Positions 8,601 to 16,354 of a stretch of 64,000 nt of DNA are shown one piece after another. The translations under genes were made by a program, and so were the position numbers. The stretch is from Nocardia abscessus NBRC 100374 (GTDB lineage: Bacteria > Actinomycetota > Actinomycetes > Mycobacteriales > Mycobacteriaceae), in NCBI RefSeq assembly GCF_000308455.1, contig NZ_BAFP01000101.1, positions 60,834-124,833 on the forward strand, written 5' to 3'. Each line of letters opens with the position of its first letter. Positions within the stretch are counted from its first letter, which is position 1. The notes under the pieces are model-generated. The model had not been told where the DNA came from, did no database searches, and saw only the letters and a list, made by a program, of their open reading frames with translations.

Positions 8601-9534
8601 TGGAACAACGGTTGTCCTCACCGGCACGGGACTGACGGGCGTGACGGCGGTCGACTTCGGTGCCACACCGGCGACCTCGTTCACCGTCGACTCGGCCACC
8701 CAGATCACCGCCGTCGCTCCCGCCGGCACCGGGACCGTGCAAGTCACCGCCACGACTGCGGGCGGGACCAGCAACGGTGTCGCCTACACCTACATCGCGG
8801 TTCCCACCCTGGCGGTGGCGGTTCCGAGCGTGGGACCGGCCGCGGGCGGCACGACGGTCGTGCTCACCGGAACTGACCTGACCGGAACGACAGCGGTGAA
8901 CTTCGGTGCCACACCGGCAGCCTCGTTCACCGTCGACTCCGCCACCCAGGTCACCGCCGTCGCACCCGCCGGCACCGGGGTCGTGCAGGTCACCGCCACC
9001 ACCTCCGGCGGAACCAGCAACGGCGTCGCCTACACCTATCTCGCGGCGCCCAGCCTGACCACCTTGCTTCCGAACGTAGGCCTGGAAGCGGGCGGAACGA
9101 TCGTCATCCTCACCGGGACGGACCTGACCGGTACGACCGCGGTGAACTTCGGTGCCACACCGGCGACGTCGTTCACGATCAACTCACCCACTCAGATCAC
9201 CGCCGTAGCGCCCGCCGGGACCGGTACGGTGCAAGTCACCGCCACCACCTCCGGCGGAACCAGCAACGGCCTCGCCTACACGTACATCGCGGTGCCCACA
9301 CTGGCGGTGGTACTTCCGAATGTAGGACCGGCAGCCGGCGGAACGACAGTGGTCCTCACCGGGACCGACCTGACAGGCACCACCGCCGTCGACTTCGGCG
9401 GCACACCGGCAACCTCGTTCACCGTCGACTCCGCAACACAGATCACCGCCGTCACACCCGCCGGAACGGGAACAGTGCAACTCACCGCAACCACCTCCGG
9501 AGGAACCAGTAATGGTCTCCCATTCATCTACATC
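5605..9534 (+). repeat. 16 tandem repeats of about 246 bp encoding TIG domains
   Basis: The array has 16 units of about 246 bp. The most conserved blocks correspond to the GGTGCCACACCGGC and GGCGGAACCAGCAACGG codon strings. Units 6 and 7 (roughly 6835-7325) are nearly identical at the DNA level, which indicates recent duplication. Units 1-3 are the most divergent. Such an array can expand or contract by recombination, so the repeat number is likely to vary between strains and is prone to assembly error. Confidence 0.85.
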
Positions 9535-9537
9535 TGA
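5605..9537 (+). CDS. Giant protein of 16 tandem IPT/TIG domains
   Basis: The ATG at 5605, preceded by AAGGAGG, gives 1,310 residues composed almost entirely of 16 TIG (Ig-like fold) repeats of about 82 residues. Each runs from a P-x-(I/L/V)-T start with P-N-x-G-x-x-x-GGT-x-V through V-x-FG, Q-IT-A-x-x-PAGTG, V-T-x-x-GGTSNG to Y-TY. No signal peptide, membrane anchor, sorting motif or catalytic domain is visible. The predicted protein is an elongated rod-like fibre suggestive of an adhesin or phage-tail-like binding role. It follows the amidase/holin-like module and shares leader and terminator with the 80-residue TIG gene. Export route and ligand are unknown. Confidence 0.85.
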   Translation: MPTITSLSPTSGPTTGGTSVTITGTGFGNFTTVRFGSTATTFTLDSPTQITAISPAGSVGTVQVTVTDSTGTSNGLPYTYVPVPAFNSINPNQGSTGGGTTVTLTGSGFTGATAVNFGSTPATSFTVNSDTQITAVTPAGTGIVPVTVTGPGGTSGAVPFIYVVVPTITAISPTAGPASGGNTVIITGTGFTGPLTVRFGNTATIFTVNSPTQITAVAPPGTGSVQVTVTGSGGTSNGVTYTYAGVPALTAIAPNTGPTTGGTTVVITGTGLSTATAVNFGATPATSFIVNSDTQITAVTPAGTGTVQVTVTTPGGTSNGVAFTYVAVPTLTTLVPNAGPVTGGTTVVITGTNLTGATAVNFGATPASSFTVNSATQITAVAPAGTGTVQVTVTTPGGTSNGLPYTYIPVPAITTVVPSVGPVTGGTTVVITGTGLTGATAVNFGATPAASFTVNSDTQITAVAPAGTGTVQVTVTTAGGTSNGVAYTYVAVPAITTVVPSVGPVTGGTTVVITGTGLTGATAVNFGATPAASFTVDSATQITATAPAGTGTVQVTVTTAGGTSNGVAYTYVAVPTVTAVVPNAGVEAGGTTVVVTGTGLTGATAVNFGATPATSFTVNSDTQITAVAPAGTGTVQLTVTTPGGTSGGVAYTYIPVPAVTAVVPNVGPATGGTTVIVTGTGLTGATAVNFGATPATSFTVDSATQITAIVPAGTGTVQLTVTTPGGTSNGVAYTYIAVPTLVALVPNVGTESGGTTVVLTGTGLTGATAVNFGATPATSFTVDSATQITAVAPAGTGTVLVTATTAGGTSNGLAYTYVPVPTLTTDVPNVGPVAGGTIVVLTGTGLSTTSAVNFGATPATSFIVGSDTQITAVAPAGTGTVQVTATTAGGTSNGVAYTYVALPALTTAVPNLGSVSGGTTVVITGTNLSGTTAVNFGATPATSFTVDSPTQITAVAPAGTGIVQITATSPGGTSNGVLYTYVAVPTLATAVPNVGTVSGGTTVVLTGTGLTGVTAVDFGATPATSFTVDSATQITAVAPAGTGTVQVTATTAGGTSNGVAYTYIAVPTLAVAVPSVGPAAGGTTVVLTGTDLTGTTAVNFGATPAASFTVDSATQVTAVAPAGTGVVQVTATTSGGTSNGVAYTYLAAPSLTTLLPNVGLEAGGTIVILTGTDLTGTTAVNFGATPATSFTINSPTQITAVAPAGTGTVQVTATTSGGTSNGLAYTYIAVPTLAVVLPNVGPAAGGTTVVLTGTDLTGTTAVDFGGTPATSFTVDSATQITAVTPAGTGTVQLTATTSGGTSNGLPFIYI

Positions 9538-9549
9538 CGGCTGATGCGG

Positions 9550-9584
9550 CTGGGCCGTCGGCAGGCTTTTTGCCGGCGGCCCAG
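9550..9584 (+). terminator. Intrinsic terminator after the giant TIG gene
   Basis: A 13-bp stem (9550-9562 with 9572-9584, one G-T wobble) encloses a 9-base loop containing TTTTT and is followed by TTTCGTT. It shares the CTGGGCCGTCGGC arm type with the terminator at 2515. Confidence 0.8.
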
Positions 9585-9659
9585 TTTCGTTGCGGTTGAG
9601 CCAATACAACAGAGTCTTCGTCACCGTCGACGGAGGCTGCAGGGGTAAGGGGGTTTTCG

Positions 9660-10652
9660 TTGGCGACCGTACTGAAGATGCTGCTAGCGGAGCGGCATCT
9701 CAAGAGTCATCCGGATTTTCTGGTCGCGTACGACCGATGCGCGGCACAGCTGGACCCGCCCATTCCCCCAGGGCATGGGCCGGCGAAGGCGCAGTACTAC
9801 CAGTGGTTGTCCGGCCGCATGATCGGACTTCCACGCGACTATCACCGCCGGGTGCTCGAGAAGATGTTCCCCGGCTGGACTGTTGAAGGATTGTTCCAGA
9901 TGGCCAACTCGACACCGGACGGCACCGGATCGCTCGGGCCGGGTCCGTCCGGCACCGACGTCCGGCTCGAGGCGTTTCTCGGGGTGGAGACCACCACCCG
10001 GGGAACGACTCTGGTGTATCCGTCGTTCGAGTTGACCAGGTCGTCCGTGGACGCACTGCGGGCGGCGGGGATCTCCCGGCGGCGAATATTCGGGAAGCAA
10101 GAGGGTGCCTTCCCGGATCGTCCCGTCGATGTTCCCTCCGTGGTGGCGGAGAACGATTTTCGCGGGCTGCTGTACATGTTCTCCATGCTCCAACGCCACA
10201 CCAGCATTCGGGCCGAGGTCCGCAGCGACCGTTACATGGTCGCTCACCATGACCGCCCGTTCATCAGCTTCGGGCTGAGCGGCAACGATTGCACCCGGTT
10301 GTACCCGCGAACCGTCGAGCGCCCGCTGTTCACCATCCGCGACAGCGGCGCCGAGGACGACTACACACCGGTGTACCTGGAGCTGGCCGACGGCAGCCGG
10401 TACGACTCGGGCGACGACCGCAATATCAGCGTCATCGCGCGAGTACGACCGTGCCCGGATCAGCATCCCGATCGATACTGGTTCTTCTGCGGCGGCCTGC
10501 GGCCACGGGGGACGGCCGGAGCGGGCTGGCATCTCGCCGATTCGTGGCTTTCCCTCCAGCACCGTGTCGGTGATCGCGAGTTCGTCGCGGTGATCGGCGT
10601 CGACGAGTATTCCGACCGGACGACCAGTTTGGAGCATCTGCTGATCGCGTAG
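9660..10652 (+). CDS. Putative transcriptional regulator, unknown actinobacterial family
   Basis: TTG 9660 is chosen because AAGGGGG lies about seven bases upstream. The first ATG in frame is 9678. The 330-residue protein has an N-terminal segment (residues 1-75, ...LLAERHL...FLVAYDRCA...YYQWLSGR...VLEKMFPGW) that resembles an XRE-like helix-turn-helix. A C-terminal domain of unknown function follows, which looks like a conserved sensor or ligand-binding region. It lies directly after the giant TIG terminator and could regulate the cassette. No family name is assigned with confidence. Confidence 0.6.
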   Translation: MATVLKMLLAERHLKSHPDFLVAYDRCAAQLDPPIPPGHGPAKAQYYQWLSGRMIGLPRDYHRRVLEKMFPGWTVEGLFQMANSTPDGTGSLGPGPSGTDVRLEAFLGVETTTRGTTLVYPSFELTRSSVDALRAAGISRRRIFGKQEGAFPDRPVDVPSVVAENDFRGLLYMFSMLQRHTSIRAEVRSDRYMVAHHDRPFISFGLSGNDCTRLYPRTVERPLFTIRDSGAEDDYTPVYLELADGSRYDSGDDRNISVIARVRPCPDQHPDRYWFFCGGLRPRGTAGAGWHLADSWLSLQHRVGDREFVAVIGVDEYSDRTTSLEHLLIA

Positions 10653-10677
10653 CCGGAGAGGAGAGGCACGCACATCC

Positions 10678-10716
10678 GTCGGCCCGGACAGTTGGGACAC
10701 CACTGTCCGGGCCGAC
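10678..10716 (+). terminator. Strong hairpin after the regulator gene
   Basis: A perfect 15-bp stem (10678-10692 with 10702-10716) with a 9-base loop begins 25 bases after the stop. There is no T-tract, as is common for actinobacterial terminators. Confidence 0.7.
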
Positions 10717-10784
10717 GCGGACGCATCGGCTCGGACTCCGCGACGGGTTCGTGACGCGGCCGAGCACGACGAAGGAGGACACCG

Positions 10785-10958
10785 ATGAACTACCGGTCGA
10801 CAATGATCCGGGCGGCACTGTTTCCCGTGCCGCGGCACCCCGAGTTCCTTCTCTGGGTCGTCCCCGTGTGGGAGCGAAGGCGCGTCAGTAACCGGCGGGC
10901 AACGCGGCCAGCATATCCCGCGTCACCGCGACGGCATTGTCGGAACTACCGCCTTTGA
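10785..10958 (+). CDS. Possible 57-residue small protein overlapping the PBP gene end
   Basis: The ATG at 10785 has an excellent GAAGGAGGA ribosome site (10771-10779) six bases upstream. The frame runs 57 codons and overlaps the convergent PBP gene by 74 bases. The product is basic, with a short hydrophobic stretch (EFLLWVVPVW) and an Arg-rich tail. No homology is recognised. The ribosome site is the main evidence. It may be a relic or a leader of a lost gene. Confidence 0.35.
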   Translation: MNYRSTMIRAALFPVPRHPEFLLWVVPVWERRRVSNRRATRPAYPASPRRHCRNYRL

Positions 10959-12678
10959 CCAGCAGCGTGGCGAACGCCATGTCGCCGCGGAAGCCGACGA
11001 ACCAGGAGTGCGACCCGCCGTCGACTTCCGCCTCGCCGGTCTTGCCGTACACCTCGCCCTGATCGGCGATCCGCTCCGCCGTGCCGCCGACGACCACCTG
11101 CCGCATCATCGCGCGCAGTCCTGCGACGACGTCGGGCGCGAGAACCGTACGGTCTCCGTCGACCTGGGTGGGCCGTCCCACGATGAGGTAGGGCACGGGC
11201 GCCGAGCCGTTCGCGATGGTTGCCGCCATGAGCGCCATGCCGAACGCGCTGACCACCACTTTGCCCTGACCGATGCCGTCCTCGGTGCGCTGGATCAGGT
11301 CGTCGGTGGGCGGCACCGATCCGGAGATCGTGGGTAGCCCCACCACCGAATAGGCCGGCCCCACACCGAGCTTCGCGGCGGCCTCGTGCAGCGCCCGCCC
11401 GGGCAGCGCACTGGCGAGTTTGGCGAACGAGGTGTTACAGGACCGCTCGTAGGCCGTGGACATCGGCACGTTGCCGACCGTGAACAGGTTGTAGTTGGGG
11501 ATGGTCCGCTCGCCGATGACGATCCGGCTCGGGCACGGCAACACCGTGTCGGGTGTCGCGAGACCGTTCGACATGGCCGCGGCGGCGGTCACCGTCTTGA
11601 ACACCGAGCCGGGCGGATACTGGCCGATCGTCGCGATGGGACCGTCCCGGTCGGCGGCTTTGTTCTGCGCCACCGCAAGAATCGCGCCGGTCGACGGCCG
11701 CAGCACCACCATCATGGTCTGCTCGGTGCGCTGCCGCACCGCGCGCTGGGCGGCGATCTGCACGTTGCGATCGACGCTGAGCGAGAACGACGGCGCGGGC
11801 TGCGAAGGCACCTCCATCAGCACGTCGGTGTCGGCGCCGTTGGCGTTGATGGTGACCACGCTCCAGCCCGCCTTGCCGTCCACCTCCGCGATCACCGTCT
11901 TGCGCACCTGGGTGAGCAGATCGGGCGCGAATTCCCGATCGGTGGCCACCAGATCCCACTGCTGGGTCAGCGTGACGCCGGGCAACCCGATCAGATCGGT
12001 GATCACCTGGCCGGATTCGACTTCGTTGAGCAGGGCGACCGTGTAAGTGCCCCGCGCCGCCTCCGCCGCGTCGAGAATCGACTGCGGCGTCAGCGACTGG
12101 TCGAAACGATGCAGCGCGGCGGCCAGCGCGGTGGCCACCGTCGCGGGCTCGGCGGCGTCCGCCACGGCGAACGCGACCCGGGACACCTTGCCGGGCACCA
12201 TCACGTCACTGCCGGACTGCTCGTTGACCCGCGATCTCGGGGGCGGATTGGACCGCAACGTCATGGTCTGGGTGTCGCCGAGTTTGGGGTGGATATTGGT
12301 GGAGGTCCAGCGGACCATCCAGCGACCCGTGCTGCGGCCCATCTGCAATTGGCCCGAGTACTTCCAGATCCGATTCTTCGGCAGCCGCCACTCGTAGGTG
12401 TAGTCGACGGTCGCGGTGTCGCCGGTCACGCGCGCCGCGCCGGTTCGCGCGGTGAGCTGCTCGGCCTGGAGCTGGTCCCACGCGGAACGCAATGCGCCGG
12501 TCGCTTTCTCCGGCAGATTGGTGAACTCCGCGGCCGCGCTCACCCGGTGCTCGGCGAACGCTTTGACGAACGCGTCCGCGGCGGGAACGGGGCCCTGCGG
12601 CTCGCTCGCACAACCAGCCGCGGCCACCGTGAGGGCCACGGCGGCGAGCGAGACGAGCATGCGAGTCGACATCGGCAC
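10885..12678 (-). CDS. Penicillin-binding lipoprotein (class B-type transpeptidase)
   Basis: A 597-residue D,D-transpeptidase involved in peptidoglycan cross-linking. It starts with a lipoprotein signal (lipobox AAAGC, Cys about 23), then a MecA-N-like NTF2 domain (about residues 30-145), a PBP dimerisation region and the transpeptidase domain. The active-site motifs are S358-V-F-K361, S413-C-N415 and K546-T-G548. Length and neighbours match M. tuberculosis Rv2864c. GTG 12678 or ATG 12672 may be the start. It is the last gene of the minus-strand rip1-ispG-GNAT group. Confidence 0.93.
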   Translation of the reverse strand: MPMSTRMLVSLAAVALTVAAAGCASEPQGPVPAADAFVKAFAEHRVSAAAEFTNLPEKATGALRSAWDQLQAEQLTARTGAARVTGDTATVDYTYEWRLPKNRIWKYSGQLQMGRSTGRWMVRWTSTNIHPKLGDTQTMTLRSNPPPRSRVNEQSGSDVMVPGKVSRVAFAVADAAEPATVATALAAALHRFDQSLTPQSILDAAEAARGTYTVALLNEVESGQVITDLIGLPGVTLTQQWDLVATDREFAPDLLTQVRKTVIAEVDGKAGWSVVTINANGADTDVLMEVPSQPAPSFSLSVDRNVQIAAQRAVRQRTEQTMMVVLRPSTGAILAVAQNKAADRDGPIATIGQYPPGSVFKTVTAAAAMSNGLATPDTVLPCPSRIVIGERTIPNYNLFTVGNVPMSTAYERSCNTSFAKLASALPGRALHEAAAKLGVGPAYSVVGLPTISGSVPPTDDLIQRTEDGIGQGKVVVSAFGMALMAATIANGSAPVPYLIVGRPTQVDGDRTVLAPDVVAGLRAMMRQVVVGGTAERIADQGEVYGKTGEAEVDGGSHSWFVGFRGDMAFATLLVKGGSSDNAVAVTRDMLAALPAGY

Positions 12679-12746
12679 CGATCGTAGTAGTCACTGACCG
12701 GCAAACGCCTGCGGCACTCCGCGATTCGCCGTGCCGAAGTGCACGC

Positions 12747-13616
12747 TCAATCGACCAGGACGGTGGCGAAGGTCGCGATCTGCCGGAATCCGACCCGGCT
12801 GTAGGCACGGCGGGCGATCGCGTTGTAGTCGTTCACGTACAGGCTCGCGGTGCGGCCGGAGGCGACCACGGCGTTCGCGACGGCCGAGGTGCCCGCGGTG
12901 CCGCGTCCCTTGCCCCGATGGTCCGGATGCACCCAGACCCCTTGGATCTGGCCCGTGCGCCGCGACAGCGAGCCGACCTCGGCCTTGAACACCACTTCCC
13001 CGTCCTCGAAACGGGCCCAGGCACGGCCGGATTCGATCAAGCTCTCGATCCGGCGGCGATAGCCGCGGCCGCCGTCGCCCGCGCGCGGGTCGACACCGAC
13101 CTCCTCGATGAACATGGCGATCGCGGCCGAGAGGTAGCGGTCGAGTTCGTCGCGGCGCACCCGGCGGACCTCCTGGTCGGGTGTGGCCAGCGGCGGCTGG
13201 GCCAGCGCCAGTAGCGGCTGTTCCCCGCGTAGCTCACGTTCGGGACCCCAGTGACCGGCCAGCATCTCCCACAGCGGCAACGCCAGTTCCCTGCGGCCCA
13301 CCACCGAGGAACAGATCCGCGGCCACCGGATCGCCCGGTCGGCGAACGCGCGCAGTGCGTCCCGGTCGCCGAGCAACGGAACGAGATTCGCACCCGAGAA
13401 ACACAGTGACTCAGCGGGGCCGCCCCTGGACCAGAGCTCGCCCTGCCCGCACCGGGTGTCCAGGCCGAACTCCTGCAATCGGGCCGCGACCATGCACGAA
13501 GCCACCGGATCGGCATCCAGCACACGCAGCACCTGGGCAAGGTCCCGATTAGCGAGCTGCCGCGCAGGGGCGTATTTGGCCCGTCGCGCCGGCTCCAGCA
13601 GACTCCGCACGATCAC
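12747..13616 (-). CDS. GNAT-family N-acetyltransferase (Rv2867c-like)
   Basis: A 289-residue protein with an N-terminal DUF4081-type domain and a C-terminal GNAT fold containing the acetyl-CoA loop (HPDHRGKGRGTAG) and the NDYNAIARRAYSRVGF region typical of the last strands. GTG 13616 gives a length close to the 284-residue Rv2867c. A longer frame to 13721 would overlap ispG. The substrate is unknown. Its conserved place between ispG and the PBP gene is shared with mycobacteria. Confidence 0.88.
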   Translation of the reverse strand: MIVRSLLEPARRAKYAPARQLANRDLAQVLRVLDADPVASCMVAARLQEFGLDTRCGQGELWSRGGPAESLCFSGANLVPLLGDRDALRAFADRAIRWPRICSSVVGRRELALPLWEMLAGHWGPERELRGEQPLLALAQPPLATPDQEVRRVRRDELDRYLSAAIAMFIEEVGVDPRAGDGGRGYRRRIESLIESGRAWARFEDGEVVFKAEVGSLSRRTGQIQGVWVHPDHRGKGRGTAGTSAVANAVVASGRTASLYVNDYNAIARRAYSRVGFRQIATFATVLVD

Positions 13617-13677
13617 AGCCTGCCACGAACCGGCGCGATGCGGTACGTCTCCACGCAAAGCCGTGGGAGGCGACGGC

Positions 13678-14835
13678 TCAGCTGACGGTGACGACCGGTT
13701 CGCCTGCGGCGGCGTTCTCACCCATCTCCTCGGCGATGCGCATCGCCTCTTCGATGAGCGTCTCCACGATCTTCGCCTCCGGAACGGTCTTGATGACCTC
13801 GCCCTTGACGAAGATCTGGCCCTTGCCGTTGCCCGAGGCCACGCCCAGATCGGCTTCGCGTGCCTCGCCGGGCCCGTTCACGACGCAGCCCATGACGGCC
13901 ACCCGCAGCGGAACCGCCATGCCCTCCAGACCGGCGGTCACCTCGTTGGCCAGGGTGTACACATCCACCTGCGCACGCCCGCAGGAGGGGCACGACACGA
14001 TCTCCAGTTTGCGCGGACGCAGGTTCAGCGATTGCAGGATCTGACCGCCGACCTTGACCTCCTCGGCGGGCGGCGCGGACAGCGAAACGCGGATCGTGTC
14101 GCCGATGCCCTCGGCCAGCAGCGCGCCGAATGCGACCGCCGACTTGATCGTGCCCTGGAACGCCGGGCCCGCCTCGGTGACGCCGAGGTGCAGCGGGTAG
14201 TCGCACTGCGCGGCCAGCTGCCGGTAGGCCTCCACCATGATCACCGGGTCGTTGTGCTTGACCGAGATCTTGATGTCGCCGAAGCCGTGTTCCTCGAACA
14301 GGCTCGCCTCCCACAGCGCCGACTCCACCAGCGCCTCCGGCGTGGCCTTGCCGTACTTCTCCATCATCCGCTTGTCCAGCGAACCGGCGTTCACGCCGAT
14401 GCGGATCGGGATGCCCGCGGCGCCCGCGGCCTTGGCGACCTCTTCGACCCGGCCGTCGAACTCCTTGATGTTGCCCGGGTTGACGCGCACCGCGGCGCAC
14501 CCGGCGTCGATCGCGGCGAAGATGTAGCGGGGCTGGAAGTGGATGTCGGCGATCACCGGAATCTGAGATTTCCGCGCGATCGTGGCCAGCGCGTCCGCGT
14601 CCTCTTGACGCGGGCAGGCCACTCGCACGATGTCGCACCCCGACGCGGTGAGTTCCGCGATCTGCTGCAGGGTGGCGTTCACGTCGTGCGTCTTGGTCGT
14701 GGTCATGGACTGCACCGAGATCGGGTGAGCGCTGCCCACCCCGACATTGCCCACCATCAGCTGGCGGGTCTTACGCCGTGGAGCGAGCACTGCCGCGGGA
14801 GCGGCCGGCATTCCCAATCCGATTGTGCTGGTCAC
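13678..14835 (-). CDS. ispG: 4-hydroxy-3-methylbut-2-en-1-yl diphosphate synthase (flavodoxin)
   Basis: Penultimate step of the MEP isoprenoid pathway: reductive ring opening of MEcPP to HMBPP by a [4Fe-4S] enzyme. The 385-residue product has the TIM-barrel part (SVQSMTTTKTHDV, ADIHFQ, RVNPGNI, GVNAGSLDKR) and the cluster cysteines in SCPSCGR and MGCVVNGPGE. GTG 14835 is preferred because the longer frame to 14979 adds an unrelated N-terminus and the family length is about 387. It lies beside rip1 and near dxr, the other MEP gene here. Confidence 0.96.
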   Translation of the reverse strand: MTSTIGLGMPAAPAAVLAPRRKTRQLMVGNVGVGSAHPISVQSMTTTKTHDVNATLQQIAELTASGCDIVRVACPRQEDADALATIARKSQIPVIADIHFQPRYIFAAIDAGCAAVRVNPGNIKEFDGRVEEVAKAAGAAGIPIRIGVNAGSLDKRMMEKYGKATPEALVESALWEASLFEEHGFGDIKISVKHNDPVIMVEAYRQLAAQCDYPLHLGVTEAGPAFQGTIKSAVAFGALLAEGIGDTIRVSLSAPPAEEVKVGGQILQSLNLRPRKLEIVSCPSCGRAQVDVYTLANEVTAGLEGMAVPLRVAVMGCVVNGPGEAREADLGVASGNGKGQIFVKGEVIKTVPEAKIVETLIEEAMRIAEEMGENAAAGEPVVTVS

Positions 14836-14988
14836 CTTCGGCTGCCTACTTTCATCGTGTCCTGCCGGTTCGGTGCCGAGTCTAGCCTTGGCGCACGACG
14901 CCCACCCTGTGACAGCAACGACAAGGCTTCCCCGGTGTGACCGCGACAGACTACGTCGCGAACCGAATCGCCCGGCCATCGCCCCCGG

Positions 14989-16188
14989 TCAGAACAGTTT
15001 GATCGGGTTGATGATGTCGGCGGCCAGGGTGAGCAGCATATAGGCGCCGCCGATCACCACGACGACATAAGTCGCCGGCAGCAATTTCAAGTAGTTCACC
15101 GGCGCCGCGGGAGCGAGCCCCTTCCAGCCGCGGATGGTGTTACGGATCTTCTCGTAGACGACCACCGCGATATGGCCCCCGTCCAACGGCAACAACGGCA
15201 GCAGATTGAAGACGCCGAGGAAGAAGTTCAGGCTGGCCAGCACGAGGATGAAAATGTTCCACAGGCCGCGTTCGGCGGTCTCGCCACCGATCTTGCTGGC
15301 GCCGTAGACGCTGACCGGGGTCTCCGGGTCGCGCTCACCGCCGGTGATCGCGTCCCACAGCGAGGACACCTTCGCGGGCATCTGGGCCAGCGCGTCGACA
15401 GTACGCACGAACATGTCCCCGGTGAAGGTGACCGCGGCGGGAACTGCCCCCAGCAAGTCGTACTGCACGGGTTCGTAACGCTCCCGCCCTACACCGATGG
15501 CGCCGACCTCGCGACCCGCGCCACCGCCCTCGGGGTAGCGGACAACCCGCTCCGGGGTGACGGGGATGCTGAGGGTGCGGCCGTCCCGCTCGACGACGTA
15601 GGTGAACGGGCCGGTCTGCTTCTGCGTCTCGGCCTGGAACTCCCGCCAGGTGTCGACCTTGACGCCGTTCACCTCTTTGACGATGTCACCGCGCTGCAAT
15701 CCGGCGCGCTGCGCGGGGCCCGTGCCCGTGCACGGCAGGGTGGAGCCGTCCGGATTCTGCTGGGCGACGCAGCTCATCTCGCCCAGCGCGGTGGCGGGCG
15801 GCTCTTTCAGGTTCGGCAGGCCCCACCCGACGGCGAGCACCACGATCAGGAGGAACCCGAGGACGAAGTTCATCGCGATGCCGCCGGACATCACGAGCAG
15901 CCGCTTCCAGGTGGCCTGCCGGTACATGGCGCGATCGAGTTCTTCCGGGCGCAATTCGTCCAGCGCCGTCATGCCCGCGATGTCGCAGAAGCCGCCGAGG
16001 GGAAGAGCCTTGAGGCCGTATTCGGTCTCACCGCGGCGGAACGAGAAGATCTTCGGTCCGAATCCGATGAAATACCGTCGCACCTTCATGCCGGTGGCCT
16101 GGGCGGTCCACATGTGCCCACATTCGTGCAGCGCGATCGACACCGTGATGCCCAGCGCGAACAGCACGAATCCCAACGCGAACACCAT
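14989..16188 (-). CDS. rip1: Site-2 intramembrane zinc metalloprotease Rip1
   Basis: A 399-residue membrane protease that cleaves anti-sigma factors and other membrane proteins within the bilayer. Zinc motif H21-E-C-G-H25 is in the first helix, with a PDZ domain at about residues 135-215 and the third ligand in the LLPLLPLDGGH motif (Asp336). A final membrane helix lies near the C-terminus. It matches Rv2869c in length and location. ATG 16188 is the first possible start and places the first helix at residue 1. Confidence 0.96.
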   Translation of the reverse strand: MVFALGFVLFALGITVSIALHECGHMWTAQATGMKVRRYFIGFGPKIFSFRRGETEYGLKALPLGGFCDIAGMTALDELRPEELDRAMYRQATWKRLLVMSGGIAMNFVLGFLLIVVLAVGWGLPNLKEPPATALGEMSCVAQQNPDGSTLPCTGTGPAQRAGLQRGDIVKEVNGVKVDTWREFQAETQKQTGPFTYVVERDGRTLSIPVTPERVVRYPEGGGAGREVGAIGVGRERYEPVQYDLLGAVPAAVTFTGDMFVRTVDALAQMPAKVSSLWDAITGGERDPETPVSVYGASKIGGETAERGLWNIFILVLASLNFFLGVFNLLPLLPLDGGHIAVVVYEKIRNTIRGWKGLAPAAPVNYLKLLPATYVVVVIGGAYMLLTLAADIINPIKLF

Positions 16189-16354
16189 TTGCTCTACGAC
16201 CCTCCTGCGTTTGCGCAGCTCGTCTATCCCGCACGCACGCGTCCGCTCCTGGCCGCGAGCACTCTGATCACCCTAACCGGACAGTGATCTGTCCTGTGTG
16301 TTCAGTGTGCCAGGACCCCGTCGCTGCGCGCGTCCGATCCGTCGCCGAACGGTT

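Noticed and set aside
5605..9537. Tandem repeats as a CRISPR array
   Set aside because: Units are about 246 bp, contiguous and coding for TIG domains. There are no short direct repeats with unique spacers.
2124..9584. Complete prophage
   Set aside because: No integrase, capsid, terminase, portal or tail genes and no attachment-site repeats were recognised. Only lysis-like genes are present.
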